A stretch of DNA of 64,000 nucleotides from Glandiceps talaboti (lineage: Eukaryota; Hemichordata; Enteropneusta; Spengelidae). The stretch is taken from contig NC_135552.1 of NCBI RefSeq assembly GCF_964340395.1, positions 14,269,694 through 14,333,693 of the forward strand, read 5' to 3'. The notes beneath the pieces are model-generated. The model did no database searches and was not told the DNA's origin. It saw only the letters and a list, made by a program, of their open reading frames with translations. Both the position numbers and the translations under genes were made by a program. Every line of letters starts with the position of its first letter. Within the stretch, counting starts at the first letter, position 1. Positions 15,146 to 25,385 of the stretch are shown here, one piece after another.

Positions 15146-16365
15146 GTGAGTGCAATATGTAATCTGTAACGCTTTGATTCATCATGATGTGCTCATTTAA
15201 TGTTACTGTGCCCACACCCATTCCGTAACTTACAGTCTTCACACTTTGGAACCTCTCGTAAAGAGAGGAAACGTAGTACATAGTACCGATGTATTCTATG
15301 CGTGTGTCTGTGTACACAGATAACCAAACTGAATAGTGAATTCCCTCCATAAGGCTTTCTTTCCTATAGCCTTTGTTTTCATCAACATGGATACCAAATT
15401 ATTGGAAAATGGGAAATTTAAATTTGAAGCAAGCAGTATTAATGTCTCAGTTTTGTGGTCATACATGTACACGATAGCATCAACGTCAAACATCGACCGC
15501 CATTTTTGTTGTTTATGTTCGGAATCGCCGTGTCTTGTCCAATCAGAAGCTGTTTTTTGATGACGTTTGACGTGAATATCATGACGTTTAAAATAGCACA
15601 AGCTGAGTTTATAACTTTTTGCCAAAGTGAAAATACTCACAAAAGCTTCGGTTAAACTATTCTGGTTATAATGTTAATATTGATGTAAAGTATGCCCCCT
15701 ATGACGTTACAATTTGTGTTCTGGCATTGTTAGAACTGTTGATCGCATAGTAGGGACTTCCCGTACATTTTTTGATACGTATAATAAATTATGGATCATT
15801 TATAATGTCTATTCTAATACCAAGTTTGAGTTCATTCAATTGCAAGTGATGGTTAAGTATACATTACCAGTAAGTAGAATACTATGAGTATCTTTCAATG
15901 ACATGAAGAAAGATTGATCTGGGCATTCGTGTATATGGTAACAATCCTTACAAAAGGCATTCAATTCAATCTGATTTCAAAGATTTTTCGTTTGACAAAC
16001 CGAAACTTTATTCTTTATGTATTAGTGATTTACCTGGCGAGTTTTCCATGGACGTTTAATAATAGAATTTACTTTGTTTTCGTCGCAAGTCTTTCATTGT
16101 GTTTTCTTTGTAGGTGTTTGACGATATTGGCGTCGAACTTGAAGTTCGTGGTGAGCTATACACTTTGAAGTTATATGACACTGCTGGTAAGTGCAAATTA
16201 ATATGATCGTAGCAGTCAAGTATAATGCGAACTATTACCATATTCAAGTAAATGTGGTGTGAAAATAAGTATATGAAAGTTTTATTCAGTCTGGGATGAA
16301 GGCTCGTACAGGCATTTTAGCACAATCGAAGATGAAAGTCAAGTAGTGTTATAGGCATAGTACGG

Positions 16366-16423
<58 letters not shown>

Positions 16424-19041
16424 CGACCCAATGACAAAACTGCCAGACTGATTGCCTTCATATTTCACGGGGCTATTAGTATTTACATGAGTAATTGTTG
16501 AAATTGTTGAAATCAGTGATACTCAAATGATGTCAAAAAGTGATTTTCCATCAAACACAGTCAGTGTTCAGTGTAGAGCTGTAAGATACATGTATGCTAC
16601 ATAAGGTTATATCATCACTGGGTAGCTGCAGATGGTGTGTTGTATGACAGAGATAATAATTGAAATGGATAGACAAGTGATAAACATTCTAAAGAATTAA
16701 CACATGGCCATGCCTATGAATGATGATTTATATTGCAAATGGAACATCAGGGGATGAATTGGCATGTGAATACACATTTTTTTCAAAGAATGCAAACTGC
16801 ACAGTTATGCCACAATGTCCTTGCCACTATCTGTGTTTTTCTTTTCATTCCATGTACAATAATTCTAGGACAAGAGGATTATGTGAGACTGCGGCCATTA
16901 AGCTATCCACAAACAGACGTTTTCCTTGTTTGTTTTTCTGTTGCTTCGCCATCTTCATTTGAAAATGTCAGAAACAAGGTATGAATATCCATGTGTGTGT
17001 GTGCGCGCGCGCGCGTATGTGTGTGTGTGGGGGGGGGGTATTATGTGAGGACATTACCTAGAGCATGTAGATGGAAAATTGTTCAAATGAACACATCAGA
17101 GGTGCGTTTTGGGTCAAAAAAGAGATTTCTTGGTCAAAAAAGTTAAACTCCAAAACTAATTGGCAGATTGGACTGAAATTTGGTGGAAATTTCCTTGGGA
17201 GTATTTATTAGTTTAAGAATTGTTCATGACATGATGATCCCATCAGTGATATGCAAATTAGGGCTAAAATGTGTCTTTTGGTCAAACGTCTATAATTCCA
17301 AAATTACTAGGCAGATACGGCTGGGATGTGGTGGAAAGATTCTACAGGGTGATTAGATTAAGATGTCTTCTTTATATGATGATCTCATCAGTGATATGCA
17401 AATTAGGGCTCAAGTGTCTTTTTGGTCAAAAATCTGTAATTCAAAAACCACAAGGCAGATTTGACTGAAATTAGGTGGGGGTGTTTATTTTAAGAATTGT
17501 TCTTGACGTGATGATCTTATCAGTGATATGCAAATTATGGCTAACATGTGTCTTTTTGGTCAAAAATCTATAATTCAAAACTACTGAGCAGATTGGGATT
17601 TAATTTAATGGGGATACCTATAAGGATGTGTAGTACATGAACATGTCACAATATGATCATCCCATCAGCAATATGCAAATTTGAGCTACAATCTCAATTT
17701 TGGTCAAAAACCTATATTTTGAAAACTTAATCGTAAATGGGGCTGAAACTTGGTAGGGATGTTTTTGGATGTGTTTTTGTTCGAAGCATTTTGACACCAC
17801 TGGTCCTAGCAGCCATTGTCACGCCCTTAGCAACAGTGAAGTGATAAAGCATTTTACAAGGATAACAACAGAGACAGGTGGGCAAAAAATTTATGTAAAT
17901 ATGCCTAGCAACAAGACCACACCCATAGCAACATCCAAATGATGGTTTATATTGCAAAGATGGAAACTGGGAAGGGTAGGCAAGTGAATAAGCAACAAGA
18001 CCACGCCCATAGCAACAGCCAAATACAGTTATGCTACAATGCCTTTGGTGCTATTTTTATAATTATTGAAAGAATATGTTTGTCATGATATATGTGTTCG
18101 AAATTGGCAAATTTTACAGTGTCATTTCTGATTACAGTGGGTTCCAGAGATAACTCGTTATTGTCCAAAAACACCATTTCTGCTGGTCGGTACAAACACT
18201 GATCTTCGAGATGATCCGTCTACCTTGGCAGAATTGACGATATCGACAGACGAAGGTGTGGCATTAGCTAGAGATATCCATGCTATGAAGTATGTTGAAT
18301 GTTCAGCTCGAACTATGGTGAGTTCAAATTAGTAACCTGTCACATGACGTCATATCACACTCGTAAATGATAATAATAAGAGTAGTTTGTCTTTTCAAAT
18401 AAAACTGTTCGAAGTATGGAATAGTTGTTTTGCTCTGTGTTATACTAAGGTATAGTCTGGCGCCAAACGATTGTAATGGTCATACAGCTGTTATGGATGT
18501 AACATTTGCAGCATACCCATACAGCACTAAATTAGTTTGTCTGTAAAAAGCATTTAACCAATAGCTTTGACCACATCTAAACTTGATATTTCATAAGACC
18601 GTTTCTACATTGTGCTAGCATCATTTTCATTCATCATTTTCAACAGAATGGAGTAAAGAACGTCTTTGAGGAGGCAGCAATGACAGCAGTAGTGGTAAGA
18701 AGACCAATATCATCCTTATGCTATTGTCTTGATAAACCTTTGTGTTATGGTATTTTAAACTGTCAACAAAAAAGACATCTAATGATTGTCAATCTTGGAT
18801 CAATCTTTATAATCTATATGTCGTTTGCACTGTACAAGTAATCTTTTGGAATAGAACCAAAACTGTTAACGGGTACAAACACAATTTAAGAGAAGATCCC
18901 ATCTCTTATGAGGTAGATGGATGCATAGATGAGTACATGGATGAATGGGTGCATAGATACAAGATGGATGGATGGGTGGATGGATGGATGGATGGATGGA
19001 TGGATAGATGGATAAATGGATAAATGGATACAAACAGACAG

Positions 19042-19102
<61 letters not shown>

Positions 19103-22100
19103 GGTATATAGAGTTCGAATTCATGCATTAATATTGCACCTTTTCCTTGCAGCCTTTCCCTTTCCACCTTGCTGCGAAGGAAGGACACGTTGACCAAATA
19201 GTATCATTGTTACAAAGTGGGGGAAATGTCAACTGTAAAGATTATGTAAGTTCATTCACTATCCATCCATGTATCTTTGACATGTACCCCATACAGAATA
19301 ACAATAATATGGTATAAGGCCAAAAAAGAATTGTTTCTGGTCAGTACGTGCATCACTTAAATACCCCCACGTTGGTCTTTGTTTGTCCAGCCCATGCACT
19401 CTGCAGATCCGTGGGGAAAAACAAAAATAACCCTCCCTACTTCAGTGAAGGCAATTACAGAGCCAATCATGAACAAGCATATGACATCTGTACCACATAC
19501 ACACTTGCTCTAAAGTACTAGATAAAACGAACAATAACTGTCATAAATAGTAGATTGAGTGGCAGGTTGTTGAGAATTAAAACAAAAACAAACAAACAAC
19601 GCGTTGTCCTACCATTTTAGACAAACTGTCCTGACCAGAAACAATTTTTTTTCTTGGCCTAAATTAAATTTACGAAATATAACTGTTATTATTAACTTTA
19701 TTTCAGGATAAAATGTGACCCGGAAGTCAACAATCCCACTTTCAAAAAAGTCATATACAACTCAATAATAAAATGCGGAAATATTCACTTCTGCACAACA
19801 ATTTAGAGGTTTCTGCAAAACAAAATTATACAGAATTTCAGTGTTCCTCTTTCATTTTGAAACTCTCACCTTTTGAAAAGTACGTTATCACACGTGTTTA
19901 TATGATTGCTTTTGTACGATATGTCAACTGATGGGTAGATTGGTAAATGGGTAGAGATATGAGGCATATGAAATATTTTGGAATGATTGCCTTGCCTTTG
20001 CCTTTGGGTCAAAGGCAAACTGGGTTTGATATTGTCAGAGATCCGATTCTGGATAGTTTAGTTGGGAAAATGCATATCCTAGTATATATTATGTGGAATA
20101 ATAGACTAACTCCAGAGCCTTTACATGTATATAGATAATGCCCTGTACTTCATTATGGCGTGTCTTGGTTGTTACTTTTGTTCATAATAATCAAATATTT
20201 CGCACATACTATCAATATATCAAAGCTATGGGTAATATCTCTGGTGGTCTGAGGTAATATCAGGGAAGTATAAACACATTGAAGTATAATTCTTGTGTTT
20301 ATACGTCCCAGGTAATATCTGTAACATGCACATGCGCTATCACGATCACAGTGTACAATTGGGCAGAGTTGATTCTAATACAATTTATTCAACTATAGTT
20401 TATAGTGAGAATTAGTTGTCAAGTTCAATTTAGAAAGTGTTATCTTTCAACTTATATCAAAATTCATATTTGTCGTTGTATTAGAGCGTGATTGTATATG
20501 AAGGTAGTTTGTCACATCAAATTCACATTCGTCTTTGTATTACAGTATGAAGACAGTTTGTTACTAATGTATTTTCCACAATCGGATTTTGTGTTCCTGT
20601 TTCATTCCTCGAATTCATCGGTTTCTTTCTTTCTTTCTTTACTAAACTTGAACCCAGGCTGGTAAAACACCACTTCAGGCAGCATTTGCCAGTTATAAGG
20701 TAAGGTAAAGTTATACAAATTGTGACTCTCAACATAAAGATCAGACATTTTGTAAATACGTTTTTCTATAATCGTACCAACTTGAAATGATAAACATCGT
20801 TGTAACAAATAGATATTCATATTATACTTCAGTACACCAAATTGGTTATGGTGACATTGTCTTCTGTATTAACTAAATTCTATTGAATAACATATACATG
20901 TTTCTATTACTCTATTTTCAGAAGCATAACAAGAATGATTTGCTAGCTACTATGGTTATTCTTCTTGGTGCAGGGGCCCATCTTGATGTATCAATGAAGG
21001 TAAGAAGACAACAACAACAACAACAACAACAACAACTGGATTAACATAATTGCAATGAACTGCACTGCACTTGCATCGATAATTGTCATATTCTATATAT
21101 CACATATTAATAAAATGTTTACAGCAACTAATATCTTGAGTTGGACACAACATAGTTTTTTTTTCATCTTATATTATGCTTACAGGAAATGCTAAAGAAA
21201 ATGGGAAAAGTTGGAAACTTCATTCGCAAGCAAGATGGTGTTATGAACACTACCGAACTATCAGAAGATATTGATGGTGATGATGGTACAGAGTTATCTG
21301 TCGTAATACTTAATGATAATAAGGCAATCCAGTTACTAAATGAATCGTTCAAACTACAACATAAAACGATAACAAACCTGTTCCTCTTCAATGTAGACAT
21401 AGCGAATCTAGTGGTGAAGTTAAAAGTATCCCACAGGTTAGATATCATGAGTGTCGGTTCTTTTGAACCAAATGTGGTATCAGAGTGGTTATTGCCCTCT
21501 GTAAAGTTTATTCATTGTATTAATACCAAGATCCTTTCACCATGGCATATCAACTTTTCAGGGTCACTTGACATACTCGATATCAGTCACTGCATATTTG
21601 CCAAAAATAATAAGCAAACTACAAGTACGCGGAAAGGCCCAACTAATTCTATCAAAATCACTGGTTGCAAATGTCTGAAACAGCTGCGTTTGAATTATAA
21701 TGGTTTGGATAATCTACAGGAAGATATTGGTGAGATTCCAGGGTTGGAAGTTGTTGACATCAGATATAATTCAATTCAACGAATACCGCCATCATTAAGT
21801 TGTGTTGAAGAATTCAAAGAGTTCAGGATAAAAGGCAACCCAATTCTAAATGTGCCGGCTGATGTTATTGCTAAGGGTACAAAGAGTATTCTCTCCTATC
21901 TTAAAGAATTCCTTGACCCTGACACATTGCGCAATGACAATGTGAAAGTCGTATTGGTTGGCCATGAGCGTGTTGGAAAGTCAACCCTTGTGAATGCATT
22001 AAGAAGCGAGGCTACTATTGTGGAAAAAACTGATGGTATTGAAATATTGGAAATCGTCATTGATAAAGGTAACCTAAAACTTACCATTTTTGATTTTGCC

Positions 22101-24377
22101 GGAGATGTCGATTTTCTGGAATCGCATTCTTTGTTCATAACAGATGATTCCGTGTACCTTGTTGTGTTTGACCTCAGTCAAATGGCTCCAGGTGCTGTGA
22201 GTAATCGGGCTTCCTGTATGCATCAAGTTGGAAGGGTTAAGCTTTGGTTACTATCAATTTATTCCTTGGCACCAAATTCTCGTGCCATTTTGGTGGGTAC
22301 ACATGCAGACAAGGCCATGTTGAATGAAGAGGTTCTTCAACAGATTTGGATGCAATTCAATTCAATGTTCGATGAAATACGGGAAACACATCAACAACAT
22401 TACAGCGATCATCTTTTAACAGATTGTTTAGTGTGCCATGCAGCGAGCAAATTAGTTAGAAAGAGTAAATTTCAGGGTTTGGCAGGTTTTGTTGAAATAG
22501 AGAGTGAAGAGCTAGAGTTAGAAGTGACATCTGCCACAGATGGTGATAGTGCAGCTGTAGCATGTTTCCCTCACATCCTAGGATACTATGAAGTGGGAAG
22601 TACAGAAACATTCCCAAAAGGATTATTTGTCCGGCGAAACAGGAGTGTAAAGCAATTAAAAGCAGCTTTGCAAAGAGTAGCCAGGGAAACGTTACTATCA
22701 TCATATCCAGGTATTCCTAAAAAATGGAGTTTGCTGATAGAGGAGCTCACAAAGACAAGAAGAAGCTGCCGCAATCCAATTATTGAGTATGCTGAATATG
22801 AGGGTATTGCTGCTAAGATAGGTATTGTAAATGGTAATGCACTGGCGAATGTAACTAGTTTCTTATGCAGCCAGGGAGATATTGTGCTTGATCAGGTGTC
22901 ATCAGCAGGTTCTGGTATATCAAAGGTGGTTGTTCTTGATCCCCAGTGGTTAGCTAACATATTAAGTACACTGATAACATATGAAAGAGATGGTGAGAGG
23001 GAAATAGAATACATCAACAGTAATGGAGTCTTGGATAGCATAAATTTGGCCAAAGCCTGGGAGGATCTTGATACAAAATACCACAATTCTCTGATGGCTG
23101 TCTTCATTGCTTTGCGAGTTTGCTTTTCTCTCACTAACATCACTGAACCTATGTCAGATCAAGAGGTGGCTACCCAATGCTATCTATTTCCTTGTAAGTT
23201 ACCTGTAGGCAAACCATCTGTGGATGACTGGTATCCTTGTCCGAAACCTGATGAGAGGCAGGCAAGTCATTGTTATCGATTTGGTTTCATGCCACCATTG
23301 TTCTTTTGTGATCTCATAGTTGCCATTCAAACTAAGGTCAAGTTTGTAGTGGGTGACACGCCATTATACACCAGAAATAATCTTGTTTATCGGTGTAATT
23401 CAGATATAGATCCTTGCAGTAAATGTACAGATATTGCAACCAGCGTAATGCATATTGTGCGCTTTGAGCTTTTGTACCATAACAATAGTATTCTAGTACA
23501 TGCTAGAGGACCTCAGGCATGTTGTCTCCTGGAATCCCTTGGTAGAATAATGCAGGAAGTTCACGACAGTCCTTTCTACCGTCATATTGGCATTGAGAAA
23601 CCAAAGGGTTTAGCATGTCCTCACTGCATACTGAAATATGGATATCACATTGGTGAAATGATTGAAAGTGGCACCTCATACCTCTGCCCGTTATCAAAAG
23701 GTCACAATTTTGACAATTGGAATAACTTGCTTCTTTGGAAAGGTGTGGATAGACAAGATATTTCGAAGGTGATACATGATGTTCTCGATGACAGATGTTG
23801 TCCAAGTTATTTTGTGATATTACCAATCAACACAGGGAGTCTGTCAGTTGTTGAATACTGGACACAATTTGTCCTGTCCCATTTCGCAGACGGCTATGCT
23901 GTGCATTTACTCTGTGAGTTCCCACAACATTATCATTTCATTGATTCCCCTGGCTATCGTGTGAGGAATGTGAAGAACTTTGTCAAGAAATATGGCCCAC
24001 ATCTTTGTAGAGTTCTCAAGTTGATTCATAAACTAGGAGGACTGTCCAAGTTAATAGCTGATCCCAATGTAAGGTCAGTTACTACCCAGGTTTGTGATAA
24101 AGCTGGTACAGCTAGTGACCTGCTCACAGAATTCATGCACGATTTTCAGAACGACTTCCCTGAATTAAGCAGGGTACACACTGAGTCAATGGCTGCCTCA
24201 TTGGAAGAGTTGGAGAAGGCAAAATACTCCCTAAATCGTCATGAATTTCAGAGATTTCTTTGTAAAGCAGATGAGGGTAGACGATTTGGTGATCTGTACC
24301 CAGTCCATCATGGCAATGGTGTCATATGGGTTTGCAGAGAACATGCACTCACATTGCAAACATACAAACTTACTTAA
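15038..24377 (+). CDS. Rho-ankyrin-LRR-Roc-COR fusion protein (two-GTPase Roco), 1307 aa
   Basis: Nine exons join in frame: 15038-15145, 16114-16186, 16869-16978, 18138-18317, 18647-18694, 19153-19245, 20658-20699, 20922-20999 and 21186-24377. All have GT-AG ends. Domains in order: Rho-family GTPase (residues 1-173), ankyrin repeats (about 174-240), a linker, at least two leucine-rich repeats (about 405-475), Roc GTPase (about 497-650), COR (about 700-910), and a C-terminal region with Cys pairs (about 986 and 1052). There is no kinase domain. The Roc P-loop GHERVGKS (503-510), the DFAGD motif and THAD (616-619) are intact. The Rho P-loop is not: it reads GDHDADKT, and its G4 motif is TNTD. 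The start is supported by an in-frame stop nine codons upstream (15011-15013). Roco proteins dimerise through COR and act as signalling scaffolds. A role for the Rho part as an effector decoy or regulator is my inference. Other Rho-Roco fusions may exist in databases I cannot search. Confidence 0.88.
16114..16186 (+). CDS. Rho-Roco exon 2: effector loop to DTAG
   Basis: Encodes residues 37-60 and one base of 61. VFDD continues the effector loop, and LKLYDTA leads into the G3 motif. Acceptor TTTGTAG, donor GGTAAGTG, ends in phase 1. Confidence 0.9.
16370..16422. repeat. (GT)n microsatellite in intron 2
   Basis: An uninterrupted GT run of about 24 units. Confidence 0.97.
16690..18070 (+). repeat. 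Dispersed and tandem repeat family in introns 2 and 3
   Basis: From about 17,100 to 17,760 a unit of about 130-150 bp recurs four to five times. It contains CAGTGATATGCAAATTAG and TTTTGGTCAAAAATCT. From 17.8 to 18.06 kb the related block repeats CACGCCCATAGCAACA. Part of that block, with a TTTATATTGCAAA core and a CAGTTATGCCACAATG end, also lies at 16.69-16.84 kb just before exon 3, as the other copy lies before exon 4. A reverse-orientation relative sits at 58.0-58.7 kb. Confidence 0.75.
16869..16978 (+). CDS. Rho-Roco exon 3: switch II and core strand
   Basis: Encodes residues 61-97. [19 protein letters not shown] is nearly identical to the Rac/Cdc42 switch II segment, including the catalytic Gln after [19 protein letters not shown] follows, which is also Rho-specific. 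Acceptor TAATTCTAG, donor AAG|GTATGA. Confidence 0.93.
18138..18317 (+). CDS. Rho-Roco exon 4: G4/G5 motifs with shortened insert helix
   Basis: Encodes residues 98-157. The G4 motif reads [10 protein letters not shown] where Rac has TKLD, so the base-contacting Lys is Asn. G5 is CSAR rather than CSAL. Between LRDD and the next helix there are about six residues fewer than in Rac, so the Rho insert helix is reduced. Confidence 0.92.
18647..18694 (+). CDS. Rho-Roco exon 5: last Rho helix
   Basis: A 48-nt exon for residues 158-173, [16 protein letters not shown], matching the C-terminal Rho helix (GLKTVFDEAI in Rac). There is no CAAX tail; the chain continues into ankyrin repeats. Acceptor TTTCAACAG, donor GTG|GTAAGA. 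Confidence 0.87.
18962..19104. repeat. Compound (GGAT)(AC)(CAGA) microsatellite in intron 5
   Basis: GGAT units, then about 12 AC units, then about 10 CAGA units. The block ends about 50 bp before exon 6. Confidence 0.97.
19153..19245 (+). CDS. Rho-Roco exon 6: ankyrin repeat
   Basis: Residues 174-204. [20 protein letters not shown] and NVNCKDY fit the ankyrin pattern. Acceptor TTCCTTGCAG, donor TAT|GTAAGT, both phase 0. Confidence 0.87.
19316..19661. mobile_element. Inverted-repeat (MITE-like) element in intron 6
   Basis: The left end (about 19,316-19,345, GGCCAAAAAAGAATTGTTTC) is the near reverse complement of the right end (about 19,630-19,660, GACCAGAAACAATTTTTTTT then CTTGGCC). The element is about 345 bp with no coding. 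A similar terminal sequence occurs near 32.56 kb. Confidence 0.65.
20658..20699 (+). CDS. Rho-Roco exon 7: ankyrin repeat start
   Basis: A 42-nt exon for residues 205-218, [14 protein letters not shown], which supplies the G-TPL turn of the next ankyrin repeat. The short length makes it easy to miss. Acceptor AACCCAG, donor AAG|GTAAGG. Confidence 0.8.
20922..20999 (+). CDS. Rho-Roco exon 8: ankyrin repeat end
   Basis: Residues 219-244. [17 protein letters not shown] fits the second helix and the GA-turn of an ankyrin repeat. Acceptor TCTATTTTCAG, donor AAG|GTAAGA. Confidence 0.85.
21186..24377 (+). CDS. Rho-Roco exon 9: LRR-Roc-COR in one 3.2-kb exon
   Basis: Carries residues 245-1307 without an intron and ends at TAA. 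The LRR region includes [11 protein letters not shown] and [18 protein letters not shown]. Roc starts at [18 protein letters not shown]-type segments include [25 protein letters not shown] and [13 protein letters not shown]. The C-terminus ends in a WVCREHA motif of unknown role. The contrast between this single exon and eight small ones suggests that an intron-poor Roco gene was joined to a Rho-ankyrin gene; this is inference. Confidence 0.93.
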   Translation, partial: EMLKKMGKVGNFIRKQDGVMNTTELSEDIDGDDGTELSVVILNDNKAIQLLNESFKLQHKTITNLFLFNVDIANLVVKLKVSHRLDIMSVGSFEPNVVSEWLLPSVKFIHCINTKILSPWHINFSGSLDILDISHCIFAKNNKQTTSTRKGPTNSIKITGCKCLKQLRLNYNGLDNLQEDIGEIPGLEVVDIRYNSIQRIPPSLSCVEEFKEFRIKGNPILNVPADVIAKGTKSILSYLKEFLDPDTLRNDNVKVVLVGHERVGKSTLVNALRSEATIVEKTDGIEILEIVIDKGNLKLTIFDFAGDVDFLESHSLFITDDSVYLVVFDLSQMAPGAVSNRASCMHQVGRVKLWLLSIYSLAPNSRAILVGTHADKAMLNEEVLQQIWMQFNSMFDEIRETHQQHYSDHLLTDCLVCHAASKLVRKSKFQGLAGFVEIESEELELEVTSATDGDSAAVACFPHILGYYEVGSTETFPKGLFVRRNRSVKQLKAALQRVARETLLSSYPGIPKKWSLLIEELTKTRRSCRNPIIEYAEYEGIAAKIGIVNGNALANVTSFLCSQGDIVLDQVSSAGSGISKVVVLDPQWLANILSTLITYERDGEREIEYINSNGVLDSINLAKAWEDLDTKYHNSLMAVFIALRVCFSLTNITEPMSDQEVATQCYLFPCKLPVGKPSVDDWYPCPKPDERQASHCYRFGFMPPLFFCDLIVAIQTKVKFVVGDTPLYTRNNLVYRCNSDIDPCSKCTDIATSVMHIVRFELLYHNNSILVHARGPQACCLLESLGRIMQEVHDSPFYRHIGIEKPKGLACPHCILKYGYHIGEMIESGTSYLCPLSKGHNFDNWNNLLLWKGVDRQDISKVIHDVLDDRCCPSYFVILPINTGSLSVVEYWTQFVLSHFADGYAVHLLCEFPQHYHFIDSPGYRVRNVKNFVKKYGPHLCRVLKLIHKLGGLSKLIADPNVRSVTTQVCDKAGTASDLLTEFMHDFQNDFPELSRVHTESMAASLEELEKAKYSLNRHEFQRFLCKADEGRRFGDLYPVHHGNGVIWVCREHALTLQTYKLT

Positions 24378-24797
24378 ACAAAAACCACACATATGTAATA
24401 ACACTAGACAGGGTGTCCCATAGCATCATTCTATGTTAAATGTGTATTTGAAAATATTCCATACATATGCATACAGTTCATGGAGTATTGTTCACAAGCG
24501 AAGCCATTTGAATACAGAGTTTACTCGGTTCCAATTGATGATCAAAGAGTTAGAGATTACGGCCAGTGCACACATAATCATTTTACAAAGCGTAATTGCT
24601 AACACTAAGATGCTTTTTATTGCAACCTTTCAAATCACAACGAACGCTGACCCTGGAAAGACAAGGTAATGCCATGGTAAATGGATCATTTGTACATAAT
24701 CATGTAAAGTAACAGTTCAATATGGAATTCCGTATAGACAATCTACATGTAGTACTAGTTTGAAGTAACTAGTTATTTGTACTTAGTGGGATTATTA

Positions 24798-24803
24798 AAT
24801 AAA
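24798..24803 (+). terminator. Candidate polyadenylation signal of the Rho-Roco gene
   Basis: AATAAA lies about 420 bp after the stop codon on the coding strand, a plausible 3' UTR length. No downstream GU-rich element was confirmed. Confidence 0.4.
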
Positions 24804-25009
24804 TTCTGTTAAAAGTAGAATATCTAAAATTCAGTACATTTTGTATCCAGAAAAAAACAAGTTTACTGTCATCATAAATATCACAACACTGTTAAACATT
24901 ACATTATGTGTGCAGAAAATTGCGTTGACATTCACTTTAATTTAATGATGATGTACTTTGTTGAATAACATAAATTGTATTATACCAACTGAAAATCTAT
25001 TGATACACT

Positions 25010-25385
25010 TGGAAGGGGTTCAGAGACGTGCAACGAAATATATCTTAGGCAATGAAAGTGGTGATCATATTAATTGCATCTAAACATCGTCTTCTAAGCT
25101 TGGATCGGCCTCCACTTTGTTATTACAGAAGGGAATTGATTGATGTCAAGTTTATTGTAAATAGTTTGAATTGTAAATATGATGTCAACATAGGTAATTA
25201 TATTTCTTTTAGGCACAATGACATCCGATCAATAAAATTTCATATTTTAAAACTGGGAATTTTAGATATTCTACTTTTAACAGAATTTATTCCATTTGCA
25301 ACTCCTTGTCATTTGATATTCACTTGTCAGTATAAACAAGCATGTGATGAATTTTAATACTCAGATTGCAAACCATTACCATGAG
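25010..25385 (+). mobile_element. Decayed LINE fragment, C-terminal RT region
   Basis: The translation begins LEGVQRRATKYILGNESGDH, then after a frameshift near 25,060 continues KHRLLSLDRPPLCYYRRELI and DVKFIVNSLN. The QRR-TK and L-RR pattern is typical of the thumb and C-terminal end of non-LTR reverse transcriptases. The frameshift and in-frame stop show it is inactive. It follows the Rho-Roco 3' end. Confidence 0.75.

Noticed and set aside
24433-24669. Open frame after the Rho-Roco stop codon
   Set aside because: Probably 3' UTR; no similarity recognised.
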